Assembly: GCA_047639315.1 (NCBI GenBank)
Contig: JBLINQ010000004.1
Coordinates: forward strand, 15,563-79,562
Length of the DNA stretch: 64,000 bases
Source: S139-23 sp047639315
GTDB lineage: Bacteria > Planctomycetota > GCA-002687715 > DRQF01
Direction: 5' to 3'
Shown here: positions 8,675 through 15,785 of the stretch, piece after piece
Layout: each line of letters opens with the position of its first letter
Position numbering within the stretch: position 1 is the stretch's first letter
Program-made: the position numbers and the translations under genes
Notes under the pieces: generated by a model
The model's database searches: none
Told to the model about the DNA's origin: nothing
Seen by the model: only the letters and a program-made list of their open reading frames with translations

Positions 8675-8827
8675 CGTATTAATATTAAGGGCCAGATCGC
8701 AGGGGCGATTAAGTTACGTTAATTTCGACGAAGGAGCCGTTGAGGCTCCACTATGTTCTATTCACAGAGGATGGAGAGTTGATCCATTCTTGCCCGACCG
8801 CCAAGACCAAATATCGGAGTTCATCCA

Positions 8828-9541
8828 ATGAGTACGCGAATCACCGTCGTTGCCTTCTTGTTGCTTTCGCTGTTTAGCGCAGACCTCATGGCCCAGTCTT
8901 CTCGACGCAAGAGCACTCGATCACGGGCTCAAACACAAGAGAAGACACTGTCTGAGAGAGACCCAGGGCTCTATGCCTGGGTGACCACGTTGGTGCTGAA
9001 TCTGCAGAAGGAACATAAGATAATTCGCAACAGTGCCGCTCAAGCGTTGATCTCGGTGGGAGGCGATGCCGCACCGATGCTTGTAGAACTTCGCGAACGG
9101 TCAACAATGAAACAACGGCGCTTGATCAACCGGATCCTTGAGAGAATGACTCGTGGCACCGGCAAAAACCTGTTCAAGGATAGTGCGGGTGGAGCAGCGC
9201 CCAAGACTTTGGCCAGGGATATCGGGGCGGTCCTTAAGTTGAACAAGGCCCAGACCACGCGTCTCAACGGCGTCATCGTGAAGGCTCAGGAGCAAAAACG
9301 CTCCATTGACTTGTCGTTCAAAAAGAAGAAATTCGGCCCAAAGATTAAAGCACAGAAGGTTGAGACCCTGCTCCGAGAGCTTGACGCCGAACTGAGCCTG
9401 TTCTTGGATCGCCAGGCTACTGACTATGTCACCCTGCGTTTGGGAGTGAATCCGGCGGCCGCGAAGAAGCGAGTTGACCCGAAAACGCAAGAGGACGAAC
9501 TCAATCGTCGTCGCCCCGCTGATAAGTCGGATGGCAAGTAA
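8828..9541 (+). CDS. Exported HEAT-like protein, unknown function
   Basis: A 237-residue protein with a signal peptide (residues 1-23, ending SADLMAQ). A Ser/Arg-rich patch follows. Then come two short HEAT-like helices, IIRNSAAQALISVGGDAAPMLVELRE and LINRILERMTRG, as in proteins with a PBS/HEAT motif. The C-terminal half is Lys-rich and helical, similar to small planctomycete stress or periplasmic proteins, but no family is recognised. The gene is followed by a clear terminator at 9574-9615 and seems monocistronic. A GGAGCC/GGCTCC hairpin (8733-8749) lies in its upstream region. Confidence 0.72.
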   Translation: MSTRITVVAFLLLSLFSADLMAQSSRRKSTRSRAQTQEKTLSERDPGLYAWVTTLVLNLQKEHKIIRNSAAQALISVGGDAAPMLVELRERSTMKQRRLINRILERMTRGTGKNLFKDSAGGAAPKTLARDIGAVLKLNKAQTTRLNGVIVKAQEQKRSIDLSFKKKKFGPKIKAQKVETLLRELDAELSLFLDRQATDYVTLRLGVNPAAAKKRVDPKTQEDELNRRRPADKSDGK

Positions 9542-9573
9542 AGGCTGAGCCCAGCTTCCTTAAATCAGACAAT

Positions 9574-9615
9574 GCCCTCGATCGCCTAAGATAAGTGGCC
9601 GTCGAGGGCTTTTTT
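9574..9615 (+). terminator. Rho-independent terminator
   Basis: GCCCTCGA (9574-9581) pairs with TCGAGGGC (9602-9609), followed by a run of six T (9610-9615). The loop is about 20 nt. It ends the transcript of the exported HEAT-like protein. Confidence 0.85.
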
Positions 9616-10007
9616 CGCAACTTTCTGCATCGTCCCCACCTTGCTCATGCTGTCAAATGGCCGAATTACATCTCGCTTGGGGTGGATTATAGCCTCCCAT
9701 TCCACGCATTTAGAGGCCGCTTTTCCGTTAGGGCCCGCCGGATTGTCTTTTGGTGCCCATTTTATGCTTTTAGGAGCATTCGCTGCGTCGATTCTTCACG
9801 GTTGACAGGATGGGCAGTCCGACTATCCTCGCCAATCCTGAATCGGCGCAAATGCGCAGGCGATTTTTCCCGGGGCTTTGAGCGCTTCAAACTTATTTGA
9901 AATGCTTAAGTCCGTGAAAGTAAATCCCTGTCGGGTCGTACAAGGTTGAGCCAGCGCCACATGTCCGTCCATGGATATGGCCTGGTACGCTTTTCTTTTT
10001 TCTATGC
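9616..10007 (+). other. Intergenic region upstream of the amidohydrolase operon
   Basis: About 390 bases with no convincing gene. It must hold the promoter of the amidohydrolase operon, but I see no good -35/-10 pair and no clear ribosome binding site. Open frames here are short and unlike known proteins. Confidence 0.5.
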
Positions 10008-11915
10008 ATGGGGCCAATCATGCCTTTCGTTCGCCTTTTTTTGATGCTCGTCGGCTTAGTCGCCATGGTCGGGACCAGTGGTGCTCAATCGCCATTTGGA
10101 TCCGGCGCCACCGTAATCAAGAATGCCACTGTCTTCTCCAAAGGGAAGATCGTTGAGAATTGCCACGTTCTCTTTGCTGGCAAGAAGATCAAAGCGGTTG
10201 GACAATCAATCAAGATCCCTGATGACGCTGAAGTCATTGATGGAACTGGGAAATTCGTCATTCCGACGTTGATTGATTCTTCTGCCACCATGGGGCTCTT
10301 TCAGAAACAAGCCGCAAGTCGCACCATCAAGGCGCATTTTTCGATCTTGGATCGGCTTGATCTCTTCAACGTTGACTCCTTCAAGGATGCGATTGAGCAA
10401 GGCGTTACCCACGTCTATCTTCGCAATCCTGCAGCGAAGGGGATCGGTGGGCAAGGATCAGGAGTTGTCTTGCCCAAGAAGATGGGCGGTACGACCGACG
10501 AGGTCTCAGTCAAGGGCAGCCAAGCAATCCATGTCAAATTGGGAACTGCGAATGGACCAGTCGGACGTTACCTCGAAGTGAAGGGACTCGGTGGGCAGCT
10601 TGTTGCTGCCAAGAAATACCGTGAGTCATGGAAGAAGTACGAAGAGAAGCTCAAAGAGTACGTTGATGGTCTGCCGAAGGCTTCAAAGAAGAAGTCTACA
10701 GCCAAAAAGCCTGCCAAGAAAAACGAAACAAAAGGCAAGGCGCCTACAAAGCGTGTTGGTGCTCCCGATCCATTCGTCGATGAAGACGATGATCATCATG
10801 ATGAGCATGGCAATGAGGAAGAAGGCGATCACGATGAATTCGATCCTTCCGAGATCGCCGAGTGGGACATCTGGGGTTTAGGAAATCCTGACGAACACCC
10901 GGTCATCAAGGCCCGCAAGTTGGCAGCTGAAACAGCACACGAAGATCACGAAATCCCAATCAGCTGGGAAGCACCAGTACCTCGTCTTCGCCCAATTCGC
11001 AGTAGTGTTGATTTGGACGGGACCGAACCACACCTCTCGCATGAGAAGCCTCTGGATCCGAACGATCCAAACGGCATCGACTTGTTGCTTTGCGAACACT
11101 GTGGCGGACAAATCGAAGGTCAACCACACTTTCACGAAGAGCCACAAGGTTTTGATTTTTGGCAATTCGCTCCAGACCCAAAGGAAGCCGCGAAAGCAAA
11201 AGCGAAAGCGAAGTCTTCCTCCAAGAAATCAAAAGAGCCAAAAGAACCGCGCTTTGATCCAGCTATGGAAGCCATGGCAGATGTTTTGGAAGGCAAGATG
11301 CGCTTGCGCATCGAAGTTCACCGAGCTGAAGACATCAAGAATCTCCTGGCAATCTTGGCAAAGCATCCCATGGAAGTTGTCCTTGAAGGCGTGACTGAGG
11401 GATACATGGTTGCCGAGGAATTGGCGAAAGCCGAAATTTCAGTCTTGGTCTACGGTGATTCCATCAAGCCAATCGCAGAAGCGGCCGGTGGTGGTCGCGC
11501 TAATCTTCCAATCCGTCTTCCGCGTGGTTTCCGTATGCCCCGCTCATTCTTCGGAAGAGGCGGTCCACAGAAAGCATCACTCCCTATCGAAGGGATGGCG
11601 CGCCCAGACAATGCAGCTGTCATGTCGGCTCATGGCGTTGCCGTTGCAATCGCTGCATCATCGAAGTCTTCGAACGCTTCACCACAGCTACTCCTGGCTG
11701 CGGGGCGAGTGGCAGGGAACGGTCTGAGCAAGGAAGCAGCGCTCTCGGCTGTGACCGAATTACCAGCCCGGATCCTCGGTATCGATGATCAAGTCGGAAC
11801 GCTTAAGAAAGGACAACGAGCTAGTTTCGTTATTCTCAGTGGCGATCCATTTGATGCCTCTACTCGCGTCCAAACCATCTATATGGATGGTAAGAGCTAC
11901 TACAAGAAGAAGTAA
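10008..11915 (+). CDS. Exported amidohydrolase-like protein 1, HxH lost, metal-binding-type insertion
   Basis: The protein has 635 residues (an ATG at 10020 is an alternative start), with a signal peptide ending near TSGAQS. The composite beta domain of amidohydrolases is clear (ATVIKNATVFSKGKIVENCHVLFAGKK) and so is the C-terminal signature (ARILGIDDQVGTLKKGQRASFVILSGDPFDAS). At the metal site, where the family has D-x-H-x-H, the sequence is IPTLIDSSAT, so the HxH pair is absent. A long insertion at about residues 215-420 contains a Lys-rich part, an Asp/His/Glu-rich part (DDDHHDEHGNEEEGDHDE) and CEHCGG followed by HFHEE. It may bind metal. It is first in a tight operon; the next gene begins 6 bases later. 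Confidence 0.82.
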   Translation: MGPIMPFVRLFLMLVGLVAMVGTSGAQSPFGSGATVIKNATVFSKGKIVENCHVLFAGKKIKAVGQSIKIPDDAEVIDGTGKFVIPTLIDSSATMGLFQKQAASRTIKAHFSILDRLDLFNVDSFKDAIEQGVTHVYLRNPAAKGIGGQGSGVVLPKKMGGTTDEVSVKGSQAIHVKLGTANGPVGRYLEVKGLGGQLVAAKKYRESWKKYEEKLKEYVDGLPKASKKKSTAKKPAKKNETKGKAPTKRVGAPDPFVDEDDDHHDEHGNEEEGDHDEFDPSEIAEWDIWGLGNPDEHPVIKARKLAAETAHEDHEIPISWEAPVPRLRPIRSSVDLDGTEPHLSHEKPLDPNDPNGIDLLLCEHCGGQIEGQPHFHEEPQGFDFWQFAPDPKEAAKAKAKAKSSSKKSKEPKEPRFDPAMEAMADVLEGKMRLRIEVHRAEDIKNLLAILAKHPMEVVLEGVTEGYMVAEELAKAEISVLVYGDSIKPIAEAAGGGRANLPIRLPRGFRMPRSFFGRGGPQKASLPIEGMARPDNAAVMSAHGVAVAIAASSKSSNASPQLLLAAGRVAGNGLSKEAALSAVTELPARILGIDDQVGTLKKGQRASFVILSGDPFDASTRVQTIYMDGKSYYKKK

Positions 11916-11921
11916 TTCCAA

Positions 11922-13091
11922 ATGAATTTGAAATCCAACTCCCACGGTTGGCTACATGGCTTTGCCATCGTCGCTGCACTCTGTATGGGCATGGCAATTG
12001 AAGCCCATGCGCAAGTCAGGATGGTGTTCCAAGAAACCGTTGCTTTGAAAGTAGGCCATCTTGTTACTGGCGATGGACCAACCATGAACGACGTGGTGGT
12101 ACTGATCCGCGGTACGAAGATTGTGGCTATCGGCAAGAACCTGAAAGTGCCGAATCGGGCCCGTTGGGTTGACTTGAGTGACTCCTGGGTCTTCCCAGGA
12201 TTGGTCGATTGCCATTCAAAAGCCGGAATGCCCAATGACCTCAAAGAGCCTCGGGACGCGGTCGACCTCGACAACAAGCCGACCGCTGCGTTAATTCCTG
12301 GACACCGAGACTTTCGTCTTTTGAGGGAAGCTGGCGTTACCACCGCCGTCATTTTGCCGAGCCCAGAAGGAGTCGTATCCGGAATCGCAGCTGTGGTAAA
12401 AACGTCCGGCAAGAGACGCTTGGTGACCGAGCAAGGGCCAGTTGCCTTGGCTCTCACGGCAAGCACGCAGAAGTCTGAGAGATTTCCAACTTCGTTGATG
12501 GGCAGTTTTCAGCTGTTGGGCCAAAAGCTCGCTAAGCCAGATGACAAGATTCTTGAAGCCGTGGCAGCGAACAAAAGAGCCGCCATTGTTAAACTCGACA
12601 CTGAAGCCGAAATTCGCTCTTACCTTCGTTTAGCCAATGCGCTCTCGCTTAACTGTGCCATGGCAACGGACAGTTCGATCCGGCGGGTCATGGGTCAGTT
12701 GAAGAGGCCTATGTTCATCGCTTTACCAGCCATCGGACTTAACTCGCCGCGACGCGATTTGATGTTGCCCGCAGCTCTGGCGAAGAAAAATCACAAGGTC
12801 GCCTTCTACGCATCGACTCCTGACCGTTCAGCATCAGATTTACGTTATGCAGCGGCATTGTCGGTTAAGATGGGCATGACCAAAGCAGACGGCCTAAGCA
12901 CAATCACGAAGAACGCCGCAGAGATTGCTGGCGTTGGTGATCGCATTGGGACGCTTAAGACAGGGAAGGACGCCGACTTCATTGTCTTGTCTGGACACCT
13001 CCTTGATCTGAGTGCCACCTTGAAGCAAACGTGGATTGATGGTCGAATTGTCTTTGAGAGACCTTCCAAGAAAGTGGAGATGAGTCGATGA
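11922..13091 (+). CDS. Exported amidohydrolase-like protein 2, partial metal site
   Basis: A 389-residue protein with a signal peptide ending near AIEAHAQ. It keeps the family's strand pattern (TVALKVGHLVTGDGPTMNDVVVLIRGTKIVAIGKNLKVP), the VFPGLVD motif and the C-terminal AAEIAGVGDRIGTLKTGKDADFIVLSGH. The metal motif reads DCHSK (H98, S99, K100), so only the first of the two HxH histidines remains. The ASTPDRSASDLRYAAAL stretch corresponds to the strand-8 aspartate region of active relatives. Activity is uncertain. The gene follows its predecessor after 6 bases and overlaps the next by the four bases ATGA, so translation is probably coupled. Confidence 0.82.
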   Translation: MNLKSNSHGWLHGFAIVAALCMGMAIEAHAQVRMVFQETVALKVGHLVTGDGPTMNDVVVLIRGTKIVAIGKNLKVPNRARWVDLSDSWVFPGLVDCHSKAGMPNDLKEPRDAVDLDNKPTAALIPGHRDFRLLREAGVTTAVILPSPEGVVSGIAAVVKTSGKRRLVTEQGPVALALTASTQKSERFPTSLMGSFQLLGQKLAKPDDKILEAVAANKRAAIVKLDTEAEIRSYLRLANALSLNCAMATDSSIRRVMGQLKRPMFIALPAIGLNSPRRDLMLPAALAKKNHKVAFYASTPDRSASDLRYAAALSVKMGMTKADGLSTITKNAAEIAGVGDRIGTLKTGKDADFIVLSGHLLDLSATLKQTWIDGRIVFERPSKKVEMSR

Positions 13092-14323
13092 AGCGCTCCC
13101 TGATTACCTTCTTATTCCTCGTTTGCGCCTTCGTTCCACTTCATGCACAGCGCCGAGCCGATAACCGCGCGGTCCTTTTCCAAGTAGGCAAAGTTTACGT
13201 TGGCAACGACACCGTTTTGAGCCCAGGAATGGTTCTCGTGAAGAACGGCAAGATTGCTGCCGTCGGCAAGACTCTCGAAGTGCCAAAAGGCACGATGAAA
13301 GTGAATCGCCCCAACTGGACGCTGACACCTGGAATGATCGATGCTGCTGCTGAAGGTTTCGGCAATAGCACTGAAGGTATCAGCGAAGTCATTCCCGGCT
13401 TCAAGGTTTCGGATGGCCTCGATCTCAGTCAAAAGCAGATGAAAACCCTCGCCAAAGAAGGTGTGACCACTGTGTTTGTCACGGCTTCGACTGACTCCGT
13501 GATCGGTTGCCAAGGTGCCATCGCCAAGACTGGCGAGAAGGCTCGCGTACTCTCTCACGAAGGTGATCCAAAACTCACCGTGAGTAAGGGGGCGGTCAAC
13601 GGCAACCGCGGCCCGAGCCAATTCAGCGGCATCTCGGTTTATACTCGTCGGCCAACTTCGCAGATGGGTATCATCTTCGTGGCGCGCGATGCTTTCACGA
13701 AAGCCCAAGAGTATGCCAAGGCCAAGCAAAGTAAGAACAAGCCAGACAAAGACCTTCACTATGACGTGCTTGCCGATGTCTTGGCCAAGAAACGGCCGAT
13801 TCGGGTTCGCGGTGAAGAACAGTACGAATTGACCGCCGCTCTCAAGATGGTTGTCGAATTCGGTTTCACTCCCATCTTTGAGAATGCCATCGAAGCATGG
13901 CGTATTGCCAAAGATATGAAACGCCATGGCGCGTCCCTAGTCTTTGGTCCTGCCATGCCGCAGCCCGCGCCAACTGGGCGCTTTGGTCGTCGAGGCGCTC
14001 CAGCCAAGACTCATCCTCGGGCAGCGAAGATGCTTGTTGATGAGGGTGTCCAAATGGCACTGACCGCGGGCTCTAATACCGGCGAAAAAGGGCTCGCACG
14101 TCAGGCTGGATACACAATGCGCTACGGATTGACGCGCATCCAAGCCGTGAAGGCCGTGACCTCAATTCCTGCAGCTATGCTCGGGATGGAAAAGAAAATC
14201 GGGCTGATTAAGGTCGGCCTCGATGCAGATTTTGTTCTCTGGACAGGTGAGCCATTTGCGTCCACAAGTCGTCCGGAGATCGTTTTTATTGATGGTGTTG
14301 CTGTTAAAGGCAAAACCTTTTGA
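13088..14323 (+). CDS. Exported amidohydrolase-like protein 3, HxH lost
   Basis: A 411-residue protein with a signal peptide ending FVPLHAQ. The N-terminal composite domain (ALFQV-type strand, VLVKNGKIAAVGKTLEVPKG) and C-terminal domain (AAMLGMEKKIGLIKVGLDADFVLWTGEPF) are well conserved. The metal site reads TPGMIDAAAEG, with no histidine. A Lys-rich helical stretch lies near residues 205-225. The start overlaps the previous stop as ATGA, and the start codon is preceded by GGAGATGAGTCG. It is probably a pseudoenzyme or structural subunit of the same assembly; that role is inference. Confidence 0.82.
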   Translation: MKRSLITFLFLVCAFVPLHAQRRADNRAVLFQVGKVYVGNDTVLSPGMVLVKNGKIAAVGKTLEVPKGTMKVNRPNWTLTPGMIDAAAEGFGNSTEGISEVIPGFKVSDGLDLSQKQMKTLAKEGVTTVFVTASTDSVIGCQGAIAKTGEKARVLSHEGDPKLTVSKGAVNGNRGPSQFSGISVYTRRPTSQMGIIFVARDAFTKAQEYAKAKQSKNKPDKDLHYDVLADVLAKKRPIRVRGEEQYELTAALKMVVEFGFTPIFENAIEAWRIAKDMKRHGASLVFGPAMPQPAPTGRFGRRGAPAKTHPRAAKMLVDEGVQMALTAGSNTGEKGLARQAGYTMRYGLTRIQAVKAVTSIPAAMLGMEKKIGLIKVGLDADFVLWTGEPFASTSRPEIVFIDGVAVKGKTF

Positions 14324-14382
14324 ACGGATCGCTCAATCTCGAATTGAGTTTGATTAGGACACCAGGAATCGGAGTCGTCTAA

Positions 14383-15774
14383 ATGCGTAACCTGAGGTAC
14401 CTCGGGCTCGGTCTTCTTGCTTTGCTTTGTGCATTCTCTGTCAACGGACATGCGCAAATCAGTTCGAAGGTCTTTCTTGAAGGCGGAAAGATTGTTCCCG
14501 TCGTCGGCCCTGTCATCGAAAAAGGTAACATCCTGATCGAGGACGGTAGAATTGTGGCGGTTGGGGCGAATATCAAAGCTCCGTTTGATGCGAAGGTTTT
14601 GGACGTGACTGGGAAGACAATCTTCCCGGGCATGGTCGATGCTTGGACTTCGAAGGGGCTTAAAGTTGCTAACGAGAATCTCGACGTCGTTCCTTACGTC
14701 GATGTCTATGACGTGCTCGATCCTTCGGGGCGTTTCTTTGAGGAAGCCCTCCGTGGCGGCGTGACCTCGATTCACGTGAGCCAAGGCAAGAACTGCGTCA
14801 TTAGTGGTCTTTCACGAACCGTTCATCCCATTGGCATGACGGTCGACGAAATGACCCAAGATCCTGAAGGGGGCTTGGTTCTGTCCATGGCTCCGAAGCG
14901 GGGCTACGACCATGCAGTTCAACGTGCGATTCTGCGTGACACCTTTGCCGATCTTGACCGCTATCTCGATCGCCGTGCCGGAGAACTTTATCTCGAGAAG
15001 ATGAAGAAGGATGGCGAGGAAACGAACATTGCACCGTCAGAAGCCCGCACCAAGGGTAAAGACCTGATCAAGCCAGATAAGCTCGACAAGAAGTACCGCA
15101 ATCTTTACTTGCTCCGTCAAGGAAAGATCGATGGCTACATTGTCTGCGATCGTGCCATGGACGTGTCTGTCGCTTTTGACTTTGCCAAGAAGCAGGGTAT
15201 GGAAAACAGCATGGCTCTGATCATTGGAGGCGAGTGCTACAAAGTTGCCAAGAAGCTGAAAGCACTGAAGCGTCCGGTCATTCTGACACCAGGAAACATG
15301 ATCTACCGCGAACAAGATCGCATGACACTGGAAGACAAAGATACTTTTGTCCCGAAGGCGTTGAGCGATGCCAAGGTCGACTTTGCCATTGGCGGCAGTG
15401 ACGCGCCATGGGAAGACGCTGCTCGCTGCGTGCGCAACGGTGTCAGTCGCGAGAAAGCGGTTGCCGCGATCACCATTAACGCTGCCAAAGCGATTGGTTT
15501 GGAGCACCTCATTGGCTCCATCGAAAAAGGTAAACTGGCTAACCTCTTGGTGTTGAGCGGTGATCCTCTCGACAACATGACATGGGTCGAAAGCGTCTTG
15601 GTCGGGGGACATCTCGTTTACGAACGTTCGAAGGACAAACGTCTTCGTGACCTCATGGACGGCATGTACGAGACCGAGAAGATCGAAAAGAAGCGCACCG
15701 AAGAAGCAGCCAAGTCCAAGGACAAAGCTGCAAAGGGCAAAGCCGACAAAGGCGCTAAGAGTAAGAAAGACTGA
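14383..15774 (+). CDS. Exported amidohydrolase-like protein 4, HxH lost, Lys/Ala tail
   Basis: A 463-residue protein with a signal peptide ending VNGHAQ. The family fold is indicated by GNILIEDGRIVAVGANIKAP, IFPGMVDAWTS and, near the end, AAKAIGLEHLIGSIEKGKLANLLVLSGDPLDN. The metal motif is DAWTS, so HxH is missing. The strand-8 region keeps an aspartate in AIGGSDAPWED. A C-terminal tail of about 35 residues is rich in Lys and Ala (KDKAAKGKADKGAKSKKD), resembling histone-H1-like low-complexity tails. It lies 59 bases after the previous gene and 11 before the next. Confidence 0.82.
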   Translation: MRNLRYLGLGLLALLCAFSVNGHAQISSKVFLEGGKIVPVVGPVIEKGNILIEDGRIVAVGANIKAPFDAKVLDVTGKTIFPGMVDAWTSKGLKVANENLDVVPYVDVYDVLDPSGRFFEEALRGGVTSIHVSQGKNCVISGLSRTVHPIGMTVDEMTQDPEGGLVLSMAPKRGYDHAVQRAILRDTFADLDRYLDRRAGELYLEKMKKDGEETNIAPSEARTKGKDLIKPDKLDKKYRNLYLLRQGKIDGYIVCDRAMDVSVAFDFAKKQGMENSMALIIGGECYKVAKKLKALKRPVILTPGNMIYREQDRMTLEDKDTFVPKALSDAKVDFAIGGSDAPWEDAARCVRNGVSREKAVAAITINAAKAIGLEHLIGSIEKGKLANLLVLSGDPLDNMTWVESVLVGGHLVYERSKDKRLRDLMDGMYETEKIEKKRTEEAAKSKDKAAKGKADKGAKSKKD

Positions 15775-15785
15775 GGATCGGCTTC

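Noticed and set aside
13112..13927. 271-residue open frame on the minus strand
   Set aside because: It lies opposite a well-supported amidohydrolase-like gene, has no recognisable family and no ribosome binding site.
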